From Trichosporon coremiiforme (Eukaryota; Basidiomycota; Tremellomycetes; Trichosporonales; Trichosporonaceae), in contig BCJJ01000012.1 of the NCBI GenBank assembly GCA_039545355.1, forward strand, positions 761,067 to 825,066: DNA of 64,000 bases, in the 5' to 3' direction. The position numbers were made by a program, and so were the translations under genes. Below, piece by piece: positions 1-11,881 of the stretch. How positions within the stretch are numbered: position 1 is the stretch's first letter; each line of letters opens with the position of its first letter. The notes under the pieces are model-generated. The model was not told the origin of the DNA, searched no databases, and saw only the letters and a program-made list of their open reading frames with translations.

Positions 1-768
1 AAAGAATGGCAATCTGCAATGTCAGCTCCACTGTTCGTTTGGCTCGTAGCTTGTTGGATGACGGTTACTCACGACAGTGGTGCAGTAGCCGCAGGGCCTC
101 ATCGTCCAATAGGCGATGAACCCAAGGACCGCCAGGAGGAAAGGCGAGACCGACTGTGGTAGGAATTGCCGCAGTTCGGTGGCGAGGGACCGTCAAGGAA
201 GGCCGGCGAACGACGCACGCATGTCGATTATCGGGAGCCACATGGTCAACAGGTAGCGTTGCAGTGAGTCAAGAATCGAGTGAAGCAGCAATGTTGGCGC
301 AGCGGGGGTGAACAGAGCGCGAAATATAAGATAGTGTGCACACGGGTGGGAGGAAGCGATCGTGTCAGCACATGGTCTGCGTTTCCACGTATGCGGGGGC
401 CACTCACCGGCATCGGTATAAGGAGCGAGAAGATCAGGATTGGCCTTAGGCAGTGCATGTTGGCACGTTACCCAGGCTTTGTTGAGTTGCGAAAGGTGTG
501 GAGAGATGAGCGTTGTCAAGATTAATCGAGCCAACGGATAAAGTTGAGTGGTCGGTTGGTCGGTCGTGATTGACGCACCGACGAATTCCCCACCAAGAAC
601 CGGAACCGCCCGTCTCCTAGCCTCATGATCGGCGGTGGCCGATCACAGCCCCTCAATGTCATCACTCCCAATTGTGCCTCTCGTGGCGGCGAGTACAACA
701 TGATTACTTTGATGCATATGAATGGATATCTCTATTGCAGGCACCGCATCACACTACGCAACACCGCT
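1..768. other. Intergenic DNA, no gene recognised
   Basis: Short open frames on both strands lack splice logic, codon bias or recognisable motifs. The stretch lies beyond the 3' end of the U-box cyclophilin and probably holds its 3' UTR on the minus strand. Confidence 0.5.
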
Positions 769-2821
769 CTACCATCCTGAGAAGTCGCCGAAACCGCCAG
801 GCTTACGCTTCTTCTTCTCGCTACCAAACTCGATCGGCGTGGCCGCCGGCTTCTTAGCTGAAGAACCAGCGTTGAGGTACTTCCCCACCCCGGCCTCGTC
901 AGCCTTGCGTTTCCGCTCGTCACGCTGCGCCGCCGACTCGGACTTGTCTCCCAGGTGCGTACCGAGCCACGTAGTTCGGTCCTTCTCACGAGCGGCCTGC
1001 TTTTCCGCTCGCTTCCGCTGGGCTTCCTCCGACTGGTCTCGGCGTGCAAGTTTCTCCGCAAGCTTCTTTTTGAAGTCTTCGAACGGGTCTTGCAAACTGA
1101 CATCAGCAATAGCTTCCACATCCAAACATACATTTGCACGCTCTTGATCATGATGTCCTTTGTGGGCCGGTCGCCTCCGGGTCGCACAGGTATCCTCTCG
1201 ATCCGGTTCAGCACGTCCTCACCCCCGACCAGCTTTCCGAACACAGTGTGCTTGCTGTTGAGGTGCGGGGTCTCGCGGAACGTGATGAAAAACTGCGAGC
1301 CGTTCGAGTTCGGTCCACTGTTCGCCATCGAAATGACGCCGCGGCCGTCGTGCTTGAACGCTCCCTTCTCCATAAACTCGTCTCTGAAAGGCTCCCCCCA
1401 AATACTCTGTCCACCTCGTCCCGTGCCCGTGGGGTCACCACCTTGGATCTAAGGTTAGCCAGGGTCGGGCAGTTGGACTCACCATGAAACCGGGAATCAG
1501 ACGGTGGAAGACGACGTTGTCGTACTTGCCCTCCTTGGCGAGCTGAACGAAGTTGTAAACCGTTTTCGGGGCTCGGTCACCATGAAGCTCGACATTCAGT
1601 CCTCCGTAGTTGGTCATGATCGTAGCGTAAGCCTTGGATTTCAGCCGTTCCTTCTCCTTGGTCGGCTTCTTCAGCTCGTCGAACATGTACTCCTCTTCGT
1701 CCAGCAGTTCCCTCTCGTTCTTGACTTGCGGCGCCCATGACGTGCTGGTCAGGGAAGCGGCTTGTCGTCCTGTCGTGAAGTTCGTGGCATTGTCTTAAGT
1801 CAGTTGGATGCGACTCATGCGTAAGCGCGCCAGAAGACTCACAAGCCAGCTGCTCATCTTGTCGCTTGGCAACCACACCCTCCCTCTCTTTCATAGGTGG
1901 CGGCGTGCTCTCTGCTGAGGGCTGCTCAGACTTCGTCTGCAACGTCAGCGACAGTTATGGGGGCCAACTCACTTTCTCTGCCAGCATCTTCAACACCTTG
2001 CTGGCACCGCCAGCCGCGTCAACATTTATACCCTTCAAAGGGTCATTGGCCAGCTCGTCATCTGAAGTCAGCAGGCAAAGTGACCACTGTGACATACCTT
2101 CGACCTTCTTCTCATTCTTGAGGTAATCATAATCCTCAAGCATTCGTGCCTTCAGGTTCTTGGGGTTCTGAATGGTGATGATATCAGCCCTCGTGAAGGG
2201 CTCATCGGTCACCAGGTCTCGCCACGACTTGGACTTGATCGCGAGCAGCTGCAGCGAAGCCATGTCGAAAACGTTTCCCTTCCAGTCAGCTTGGGTGCAC
2301 TACCGTGAAAGCTCACAGTATTCTTCAGGAAAACAATGTGCACATGAGGCGAGAAGACCTTGAATGTGATCGGATCATGGTAGGCTCCCTCGGAGTTCTG
2401 CAGCGTGAGCGCATGTTTCGCACATCCAAGCTTACCTTGAAGAAGTTGAGCTTGATAAGCTGGCTTGTCTCAAGAGGCTTCCCCGTCACAGGATCTGGCC
2501 GTGTCAGCTTCGAGATCGATCCCGAGCACTCACTGGACTTGTACTTCCTGATGTAAGGGATGATGTTCAGCAGGTCGAAGACATCGGCGCGGCGCTCCTC
2601 TCCTTCCGGTGTATCGGCAATGACAGACACCGGATTCTTGAAAGGCTGCAGTGAGAGGGCACAAGAGTCACTGTCGTCAGCTTAGCAGACCTTTAAAGAA
2701 CTCACAAGGGCAGGCGGAGGACTTGATTGGAGGCCCTCTGTTTGCCACCGCTTGATGCGGTGTGGTGACCCGCGGCGTGCTCCGCGTGAGTCACGTACAT
2801 CTTGTCGGAGTTGTTTCCCAT
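769..2821 (-). CDS. PPIL2/Cyp60-type U-box peptidyl-prolyl isomerase
   Basis: Nine exons read by eye: 2821-2706, 2670-2436, 2397-2317, 2278-2098, 2061-1973, 1936-1843, 1793-1483, 1448-1132, 1096-769. They give 583 codons, with introns of only 34-49 nt. The start [15 protein letters not shown] matches the PPIL2 N-terminus. A U-box-like region follows (RLPF, then [13 protein letters not shown] and [10 protein letters not shown]), then the cyclophilin domain with [19 protein letters not shown] and [17 protein letters not shown], and a basic tail ending GFGDFSGW as in human PPIL2. Family members are nuclear, spliceosome-associated isomerases or E3-like factors. The Arg, Phe, Met and Gln active-site positions are kept, but the cyclosporin-binding Trp is His ([12 protein letters not shown]), so drug insensitivity is inferred. 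The gene is divergent from ALG11 across 277 bp. Confidence 0.93.
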
Positions 2822-3098
2822 CTTGGCCGGCTGTCTCTACGGTTCGGGCCGCCAGGCTTAATGGATGAGGAGGACGTAGAGGTTGTTGTGACGATGGATC
2901 GCGAGCGACCATTCGCTCATCTTTCAGATCGGGCGGTGTTGAATGGCGATCACGTGACTCGGCGACCTCCACTCTGGCGTCCGATAAGCGGCTAAATGCG
3001 GGTGCGTGTCATGACGATGACCGCAGCAACGATCGCATCGACTTTCTGGTCCATCTCAACTTTCACAAGCACACGACGACTTTCATCTTCCAGCCAAG
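2822..3098. promoter_or_regulatory. Shared divergent promoter, PPIL2 / ALG11
   Basis: Only 277 bp separate the two start codons, so both promoters and 5' UTRs must lie here. The final 50 bp before the ALG11-side ATG are pyrimidine/A-rich (ctcaactttcacaagcacac), as in other leaders of the window. No clear TATA box is seen. Confidence 0.5.
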
Positions 3099-6000
3099 AT
3101 GAACGAGTTGGTGGCTTGGGCCATTTTCATTGGCTATTTCGCCATCATCTTCGCGTCGTTTGGGTTCGTCTTCGCCTCCATTGTATCGCAGAAATCTCGC
3201 AAGGCCCTGCTTGAGGGCAGGCCATTCACGTTCATTCGAGTCGCCATCGGCGCCTTTATTTGCACATGGCTTTGTAAGTGGATGCGGTAACGTTGATAGC
3301 GTCAACAGCTTACGATGCAGTTATGTTCAAGTTCATGGAGGTGAGCTGGCCCCCCGCAGCGCAGCTGACTGCCAGTGGTCGTACAGGAATTATGCTAGAA
3401 CGCAGCGGGAGCCGACTTTAGGGCAGTGGCTCGTCAACACCTCTCTGTTTGAGCAGGCGTGGCGTGCTGTCTGCGATGGCGTCCCCAACTGGTGGTGGAG
3501 CAGTTTCATCTGCACCGCAGCTGTGTTCTTCTGCGCAGCCATCTACTACCAAAGTACGGCCACCGAATCGATGGCAGTGAGCTGACCTCCAGGCGCCCAC
3601 AGGAACATCAAATACCCGGTTGCGTACATGATTCTCGGGCAGCTGGTTGCTATCTCAGTCGCGATTGCGCTCTTCATCACGGCCATGTACACACACGAGC
3701 CGAAGGGTGTGCGCCCGAAGGCTGGCATCGTGTTGTGGTTCTGTCTGCTAGACGCGATGCTGACCATGGTTGTCATGCCGATGTTCGCCAGCACTGAAAA
3801 CTTCATGCCTGCCCTTCTCTCCATTCACCTGGCAGTCATCGTGCCCCTGCTGTTCGTTCCGCGTAGCGGCAAAGTCCTGCTCGGCATGTCCTGGAAGATC
3901 CTGATTCCCATTCTGGTGGTTCTGGCGGGAGCAGTCGCCGCGGTCAACACGAGTGAGGTGCTCCGCGTTATCTCCAGTGGTGAGAGTATCGCTGAGTATC
4001 TCCTCGAGAATGCTGCCTCGCACCCGGCGAACTCCTCCGTGTCTTTCGATGTTGTGTGGTGCGTTATCGCTTCCGCATCGTGGTACCTTCTCAAAGGGAG
4101 CACCACGTCCGCGTTACTCAAGTGTGGAGTCATGGTCGCCGGAGCCATTGCTGTTCTGATCCACCACGTTGGCGTCAACTGGCTCCTCGTAGGGAGCGTG
4201 CTGCCGATCTTCGCGCTCCTCGGCTTCGGCATCCTCCACCTCGCCCTGACCAGGCTCCGAACTCGTAATGAGGTCCACCGTGCCGCCGTCCTGGGAAGGT
4301 TAGGCATAAAGGAGCACGGCATCGTTGCTGGTACGACGACGGTGGCTCCGCACATGGCCAAACCCCGTCTGGTTGTCGGGTTCTGGCACCCGTACTGGTG
4401 AGTAACGGCACAGCTCAGCCGATCTAGCATCACGTTAGGAAGCTGACTCACAGCAATGCCGGTGGAGGCGGTGAGCGAGTACTCTGGACAGCAATTCAGT
4501 GGATCCAGCGCGAGTTCCCTGGTGTCATCTCTCTTGTATACTCTGGAGACTACCCCGAGGCGTCGAAGGAGGAGATCCTGGCCAAGATCAACGACCGCTT
4601 CTCCATCGACCTCAACCCCGCCACGCTCGCCTTCGTGCCTCTCCCGGCCCGCCACCTGATCTCTGACACGTACTGGAAGCGGTTCACTCTGCTGGGTCAG
4701 TCGCTCGGCAGTGTCTACCTTGCTTTCCAGGGCCTTTGCGGCAAGGACGGGGTCTGGGGTGACATGTTCATCGATACGATGGGCTACGCCTTCACGCTGC
4801 CTTTCGTGCGACTCATCACGGGTGGAGATGTCGCGATCGGCACCTACACGCACTACCCGACCGTCAGCGCCGATATGGTGAAGCGTGTGCGCGAGCGCGT
4901 CGCGGGAGTAGAGAACAACGGAGCTGCAAACAGCTCGCTGCGGACATGGGCGAAGCTCGTGTACTACCGGATATTCACAACACTGTACGCAAACGCGCTG
5001 CTATTCTCCGAATACACGATGACCAACTCTTCGTGGACCCAGGCACACATTCAATCTCTGTTGAGTGCTGGCCGTCGATCATTCCTCGCAAAACTCCTCT
5101 TGAATGACGAAGGTGGCGCTGGCCCGCAGTCTGGGAACCAAGATTCGACGGGCCAGACCGAACCCACAAACACCTCCGTATGTGAAGTGGTGTATCCGCC
5201 GTGTGACACGACCGAGCTCGAGAAGCTCGGCGACCTGGAGACACGAGATCGCGAGTTGGTCTCGCTCGCGCAGTTTAGGTACGTCCATTCCAGCGCCCGT
5301 TCTCATTCCTCGTGTTTAGTGTGGGAGCGCGAGCATGAGCATATGTCACACACATGCTGACATTCGCAGGCCTGAGAAGGACCACGCCAAGCAGCTGCAG
5401 GCGCTCGCCATCCTCTTCGAGAAACACCCCGAGTACAAGACTGGGCCTGGCAAGGTCCACGTCACGCTGATGGGAGGGTCCCGGGGCCCGGCAGACGAGG
5501 CACGCCTGGCCTCTCTGCGCGACCTGGCGTTAGAGTTAGGTTTGACAGTGAGTCCTTTTGCGCTCTTGCTAGAAGAACTCGGTTTTGCACACAGAACAGT
5601 GCTGGGATCAATCGTGTCCCTCCCGGTGAATAGGAGGGAAGAGCTGACGGCAACAGGACCATGTGACCTTCCTTGTGAACGCGCCTTACGGCGAGGTGGT
5701 GCGGCAGCTGGGCCGAGCGTCGATCGGCCTGAACACGATGCAGGACGAGCATTTCGGCATCAACGTCGTCGAGTTCATGGTAAGCGACCCCGGAAAGTGG
5801 GCGTGTGAAGCTGACAAGCCAGGCTGCGGGGCTCATTCCCGTTGTGCACGCGTCGGCGGGCCCGCTCCTCGACATCGTGGTCCCGTATGAGGGCCAGCGA
5901 ACCGGTACGTGCTGTCATTTCCTCGGTGGAGGCCGTCATGGCCGGGGTCCGTTTCTGGGCTGCCGTGCTCAGAACAATGCCAGGAACCAAAAAGGTCCAC

Positions 6001-6329
6001 CCAGGCACTGCACTCCCGCCGACATTCACCTCACTCGTCGCTTGCATAACTGACACTCAGGTTTCCACGCGACGGACGCTGCCTCGTTCGCAGATGCGAT
6101 CCACGAGGCGCTCTCGTTGTCGCCCGAGCAGCAGCTCAAGATGCGGCAGGCGGCGCGCAAGCTCGCCTCGGAGAAGTTCTCAGAGGAGGCGTTTGAGCGC
6201 GGATTCGCGAAGGGCTTCCAGTGGCTGTTTCGCCACGTCCAGGAGGTCGAGAACAGGCAAGCGGAGGAGGCGGCCCAGTCAGCAAGGCGGCACCAGTACC
6301 AGCCAGCCGAGCATGCCTCGCAGCATTAA
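3099..6329 (+). CDS. ALG11: ALG11 alpha-1,2-mannosyltransferase with extra N-terminal membrane domain
   Basis: Exons 3099-3273, 3321-3340, 3376-3553, 3593-4397, 4454-5278, 5370-5547, 5657-5779, 5823-5904 and 6061-6329 give 884 residues. From about residue 387 it is ALG11, the ER enzyme that adds mannoses to the cytosolic dolichol-linked oligosaccharide. It shows GFWHPYC/NAGGGGERVLW, GQSLGSVYL, MGYAFTLPF, YTHYPTVSADM, VNSSWT-like TNSSWT, VYPPCD, QFRPEKDH and the GT4 EX7E motif (E758-HFGINVV-E766). The first ~345 residues hold about eight hydrophobic segments and resemble a separate fungal polytopic protein (WWWSS, YMILGQLVAISVA). ALG11 is normally about 490-550 residues. No stop occurs across exon 4, so a true fusion is favoured. 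An internal ATG at 4132 could instead start a normal-length ALG11. The second exon is only 20 nt. Confidence 0.88.
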
Positions 6330-9300
6330 GCTGGGCGTGCCAAGCCGCAATCGGACTGGCGACGCCTTCCTCCCGTAGACAACATCCCGCAAGCCCGCAT
6401 CGGGCATCGGATAACTCGTCGCACTTGCAATAGATCCATGCAATTTCAGCTTTCAGTCTCTCTCAATCACCGACCAAGCGCAGCGCTGCAGAGTACGTAT
6501 GTAATGCAGACCTACATGGACCATCCCGCCGACATTGCGCTCATTTACGAGTGTCATTGCGAGTGCCTGACGCACATCTTTCATGTGCGTTCCAGAGTTG
6601 TGGAGTCGTGCCGCGCAGTCAGCGCAGCCGAGAGCATTTTGTTGCTTTTGGGTCACTTCAGACGACGGTATGAATTGCACGGGAAGATCCAGTGAGCGCA
6701 TGAGCGAGAGAGTCTGGCCGAGAAGAATAGAGTGGAGCCGGGTCATGACTTGTCACGGATTACCTGACTTTGGTTTTTGGGTGGTTTTTGGGTGCGCATT
6801 CGTTCCACCGATGGTTCCCAGGCTGTCAGGCTGCTCGGCATGCAACTGGATGCAATCCTCTTCTGGGTGTGCTGGCCGCACTGCCCCGTTGGCCGGCTGT
6901 TAGGTCAATGTAGCCTCGTGTTTGTGGCCGAGGGGCTAAGGAGCATCGGCACGATCGCAGTGAAGGTTGGGGGTCCAGCGTGTGAAGGTTGGCAGCCATT
7001 GACCTGAACTCCGCATAGGTTCCCTTTAGGCCGTGATAGCATGCAGGTAGTCGTATCGTTGGGCTAGAAGGAGACGTTACTGGGCTGACAGGAGTCTGAC
7101 CTCCGCATTCGCCGAGACATATGGTGCGCTAAGCACACGCTGGTCGGGGAACGGGACGTTTCCGACATCATTAGATCTCGGACCGCTGCTTGCTCCAGTG
7201 GGGAGTGGAGCGCGCCGACGCTAGTGGTATCGCCCAACAAGAACAGACAGAGAAGAAGGACAAGGTTGAACCACCTGCATTATGCAAAACAGGCTTGACG
7301 CTTGTCGCGCCGACGGGGAGAGCATAGCGCGCTCCGCTGCCGTTAACCTGCGCTTGGACATGAGCTTGGCGAGAATCCAGCAGAGATGAACCGCTCGCCC
7401 CGTCCTTCTCGTGGCGCCGTGCAGATTTGCGTGGCGCGATTCGGCGCTGTCCGAAACGAAACGAAGCGGCGCAGCGCTCGATGCTCACTCGTCAATGGAT
7501 ACTGCCAAGCGTCCGTTCGAGAGGGTAGCGGAGACGGGCGACGGGGCGTCAAGGAACAAACGATGCGGGCTTGCGGCAGATCCCACAGGGAGCGGCGCTC
7601 CCTACGTCCCCTGGGGCGAAGGAAGGCGGAGGGCAGGCGGGCAGTACGGCCAGTTGACGGCAGATACGGCAGAGAGAGGGAAGCAGCGGCCGGATGTCTC
7701 ACGCCCCGCCGCGCCCGCCGAGTGCCCGCTCCGGTCTGCCGTCAGTCCGCGTGCAAGTTGCCTCAGTAGGAAACTGGCAGAGGGGGTAGAGTTCACACCG
7801 CCGAACTCTCCACCACCCCGGTCCCAGTGTCACTCGTCGTGCAGTGTGCCCCTCCAGCCAGCATAGTTTTGGGGTTTCAGAGATGTAGTAATCGCTGCCG
7901 CTAGCTCTGTCTTTCGTCGCCCAACTCGTGGGCAAGAGGTGAATGTAAAGTTCGCTCAGAGTTTGCCTCGACTACGGTGGTCGGCGTACTCTCGGCAGAT
8001 TGGAGGGAGAGTCCCCGGCCGTTTAAGAGTTGCTTGCGTCATGTCCCCCTCCCGAGAAGCCCGAGAAGAGGGAGGGGCACATGGAGACTTGGGCTTCAAA
8101 GTTCAGTTCGCTTCTCAAGAGAGGTGGGCGTCGACGCCCCTGCCATCTGGTCCATCTGGCAGGAGTGCCGTTTCCAAGGCCACTGTGCTGCAATGCCGCA
8201 GCAGCGCCAGAAAGGCACGCACATGCATCTTGTCTTCGATCTGTTCTAGTCTTCTAGCTTTTAGCACGGGGGTGCTCGTCCAGCAGACCACCGCCCACTT
8301 TGGAAGGAGCACGCGCAGATGCTTCCGAAGCTAACCACGATCACCACCAGGAAGACGGCAATTGTTATTTGCTCAGTTGAGAAATTCTGGCAAGTGGACA
8401 AAAGGTGAAACGGCGCTATCTTTGCATCAGACGCGGGCCAGCAGGGAAATCAGCAAGGGATTAAGCGGTGGCGTACCGTGTCTGCTGCGGGATTCTGCCG
8501 CATACGGCAAGATGCTACGGTCCGCTGGATGTGGGAGGCTCGCACTTTGTACGGGTGCGAATTGTTTCTCTGCCAGACCGTGTCAGCTTCCCCTGTCCAT
8601 GCCCTTGCATGACCCTTCAGTGGTTTGCCAGGGCTCGATCAGGGTGTCCCTCAGGGACGACCAGCCCAAGGCTAGTCTCAAGTGCCGGGGGCTACGGCAT
8701 CCTCGCTGTTCATGTCAGGTCTGTCAGGTCTTGTTCTGGTGGGAGCCAAACATGGCTCGATCAGAGAGTAGGAATTCCGGGAGTGAGCAGGGAGCAGGCA
8801 GGGAGAGGCAGATGCTGGAGCGTGCCCGCCCTCCCGTCCTTCTGCAGAAGTGTCAGATGACGAATCGCCCGCCGAAAGCTGGCTGGTTCAAACACCTTCC
8901 CCTGCTCGTCCCTGCCTGCCCAGCAGCCTAGCTGAGCCCTACTCTTGTTTTCACGTTCTGCGGGCATCTCAGTTGCAGAGTTTCTGAGAAGAGGAAGCGG
9001 TGGCCGATTACTCGATACCAGCTCGGCCAGCTGGGCCTTGGCGCGAGGCTACGACTCTCATTGTGCTAGATTGGATTTTGCCTGCGACACAATGACAGAG
9101 GAAAGAAGGGCAAGCGAGCCTGGGAGCCACCGGGTGCGGCGGGCAACCCGTGAATGCACGTTTTACGTTATGCCTGCTGGGATCTGCCGGCAGAGGCGCG
9201 AACCCTGTCCTTCGCCAGCAATTACGGGTTCTGGTGCTGTCATCCGTCAGGGCGGGCTTCAAAGCATGCTTGGGGAGCAGCTCGTCACGTACAAGCGTCC

Positions 9301-11407
9301 GCTGGCTAGCTTGGAGTACTTGATCGTTGGGGTCGCTGCTGTTCTCCATCTTCACTACACCTTCGTCTTCAACTCATCTTTGTTTTCATCTCGCCCGCAA
9401 CCTTGTCGCTGCCGATGCATTCAGCGACGATCCGCTCGACTCCCGACTAAATTGCGATAGCCTTTCCCCGGAACACCCCCCTCCCATTCTCTCTCTGCGA
9501 CCTCGTAACTCTTTATCCTTTCAGAAGCATCTCGTGCGACGCAGTTCTCTTCCCGAAACGAAGCACTCATTCAACTACGAATCCCATCAGCACGCACACC
9601 GGCACGCATCACGCATCGCTCGGCGCGCATCACGTCCTCGCTGCGCAAGACTATCTGTTGGGACGATCATGCCCCATACGCCGACGCCACAGTGTACCTG
9701 CTCCTGAGATTGAATAGGTGAATACAAGCTAGTGAGTTGTCCCTCCCGAACCAGAGGTACCACACTTTGATTTCCCCCTCCCTTGGGTCGTTATCATCGC
9801 TGCGCTGTGCAGTGTTAGAAAGTGGAGTCGGCCACGGTCCCGCCAGAGGAGTAGATGAGGATCGTAAAGTGCATGGTGTGCCATGTGCCCATGCGAACTA
9901 GTGATATCGCTCGGCGGGCATGGGCGGGTAGCATCAGTTGGAGCCCACCTTGACAATGAGAAATGGGATCGGTGGGATCGATGGGATCGATGGGGAGTGT
10001 GTCATTAGTTCCAGGGCGACGGGACGCAGGGGACGATTCACCGATCCAGTCTGCTGCACCGAGTCAGTGCGCTCAGTGGCGTCCGACGTACCGGAGGACC
10101 GGGCACTTCCTGGCTTGTCTGGACTTTTGGCGCTGATCGTCGATCCCGCCGGCGTTCGCGTGTCATACGGGCTGCCATGTCTGATCGTTGCTGCACACAC
10201 TGCACGTCATGCACGACAGACACGCGGGTGCGAGGGGTGCGATGTGATGCTGCGTTTGTCTCACACACAACCCCTCGTCGGGGCTGTCCAGGCTGTCCTT
10301 CCTGTGACTATTAATACTACCTTGCTGTTCGCTTCCTCTTCCTCGTTTCCCGTTCACCTGCATATAGCTTTCGAACAACAGTGCACTGACCGGCTCAGCT
10401 CACTCTCTTCTTCACCACTCCGACTACTGTTTGTCGATTCTACCTTTTAACATCTGCCTGTTTTCTCCCCCCCTGCTTCTCAACTTGGCTCCGCCTACCT
10501 CTTTCGGCCTGCCCTTCGACGTCCAAAAGTTCACGTCGACTTAGCGCACGCACTTCACTTCACGCACGACAAGCTCAAGGCACGCACACCTGCGTTCACG
10601 TCGGGGTCCTTACTGCTCCAAGGTCCTCGTTCTGGCACGGTATACGTACCTGCTTCAAGCTCTCGTGCCTCGACGACCTCTCGTTGCGCACACCCCACCA
10701 CACTGCGCAGGTGGCCAAGACCTCAGTGTCCCTGGCCCTGTCCAACCTTGCCATCTCACGTACCTCTACCACGAACCGGGGTTCTGTGTCTGAAACGCTA
10801 ATTAGGGTTTCATTTTTGACTCAACCTCAACCTCTGGCTCACACTCTGGCTCTGGCTTTGCATTTGTCATTTGCTCTGCTTTGCTTTTGCTCGGACTTCT
10901 CATCACGGAGTTCCACTCTTGTGCTTTGTGCTCTCTGCTCGACCTGGGGTTCCGCCAAACCCGTCTTTAAAAGTGCACGGTGCTGGTCGAGTGTATCTCC
11001 TCACACCTCACCCTCGTTCATTCCTTAGCTCGCTGCACTGATAAGACGGTCCGCGCTTCGCATCAGCCAACGCCCCGCCCTCCTTCCCCGTCCATCACTC
11101 ACGTCCTCGCCTGCGCCCTCGCCACGCCGCGCGCCCTCCGTGCCCCAGTGCCCATCCCTCGTGCCCCGTCCCTCGGCACAACCCGTTGTACTCGCGCACC
11201 CGCCCTGCAGCTAGCGACTCCGGCATCTTGAGCTGCGATAGTGCTTAAGCAGTTGCTGTCGTCAACTTCTTTTCCTTCTCATCACCCCTCTTCACTCCCG
11301 CCTATCGCCTTCTTTCTCTTCGCCTGCTTATCTCTTCGGCCAACGCCACCACCCACCTGAACACTACCCAGCCAACTCACCCACACTCATTTCACATCTT
11401 TCCAACA
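6330..11407. other. Long gene-poor interval and leader region
   Basis: Open frames up to about 215 codons occur on both strands, overlap each other, and carry no recognisable domain or splice pattern, so I call none. From about 9345 to 9720, and again from about 10300 to 11407, the plus strand is strongly pyrimidine-rich and poor in G, like the 5' leaders elsewhere in the window. It probably contains the promoter and a long leader of the 11408 gene. A short imperfect tandem repeat of GGGATCGAT/GGTG units lies at 9963-9992. Confidence 0.5.
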
Positions 11408-11881
11408 ATGGACCAAGCCCTCGAGACCCTGTCCGCCTCGCGTGGAAGTCTGTCCCGAGCCGTCGAGTCGGTGAGTCTACCGTCCCCTATGCCCTCGTCT
11501 CCTCCTTCGCCTGCTCTGCGTAACCCACGGCCACGAGCTAACCCGCAGATGCCGACACCAGTGCTCCTGATCCTGTTCTTCAGCGTCATCATCATCCTGC
11601 AGTGTCTTTCCGCCACGCCCTCCTCGGACCTGCTACCCGTGCACGAGTGCCGCCTCATCTCCCTTCCAGGTGTGACTAAGAAAGGCCACGCTTATCTGGA
11701 CGTCGGCACGCGCCAGCTCGTGTTCAGCGAGCAGAAGCTGGACGCCTACGAACGCCGCGAGGAGCGCCGCGAACAGCGCAAACTCCGCAAGTACTACCGT
11801 CTTCGTGAGGCGCTGCGGCAGTACCGCGAGCACTCGAAGCGTATCCCGGAACACCCGGAGGAGGTGCTTGAGGTTGTGTGA
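11408..11881 (+). CDS. Small single-pass membrane protein, unknown function
   Basis: I do not recognise a family. The model has exons 11408-11470 and 11549-11881 and a 131-residue product. The intron (GTGAGT, then GCTAACCCGCAG) is 78 nt, a multiple of three without a stop, so retention would give 157 residues. After splicing the protein has a Ser/Ala-rich 21-residue head, one strong hydrophobic segment (VLLILFFSVIIILQCL), a short lumenal or cytosolic strand-like part (ECRLISLPGV, YLDVGTRQLVFSEQ), and a highly charged helix rich in Arg, Glu and Lys (RREERREQRKLRKYYRLREAL). A 2 kb pyrimidine-rich leader and AACAATG context support the start. Location and function are unknown. Confidence 0.6.
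   Translation: MDQALETLSASRGSLSRAVESVSLPSPMPSSPPSPALRNPRPRANPQMPTPVLLILFFSVIIILQCLSATPSSDLLPVHECRLISLPGVTKKGHAYLDVGTRQLVFSEQKLDAYERREERREQRKLRKYYRLREALRQYREHSKRIPEHPEEVLEVV

Noticed and set aside
7171..7935. Overlapping open frames of 105-151 codons on both strands
   Set aside because: High GC gives long chance frames. Composition is Arg/Pro/Ser-rich, no domain or splice pattern is visible, and the two strands compete.
10795..10810. TTAGGG-like text (ctaattagggtttc) suggesting telomeric repeat
   Set aside because: A single occurrence, not a tandem array.
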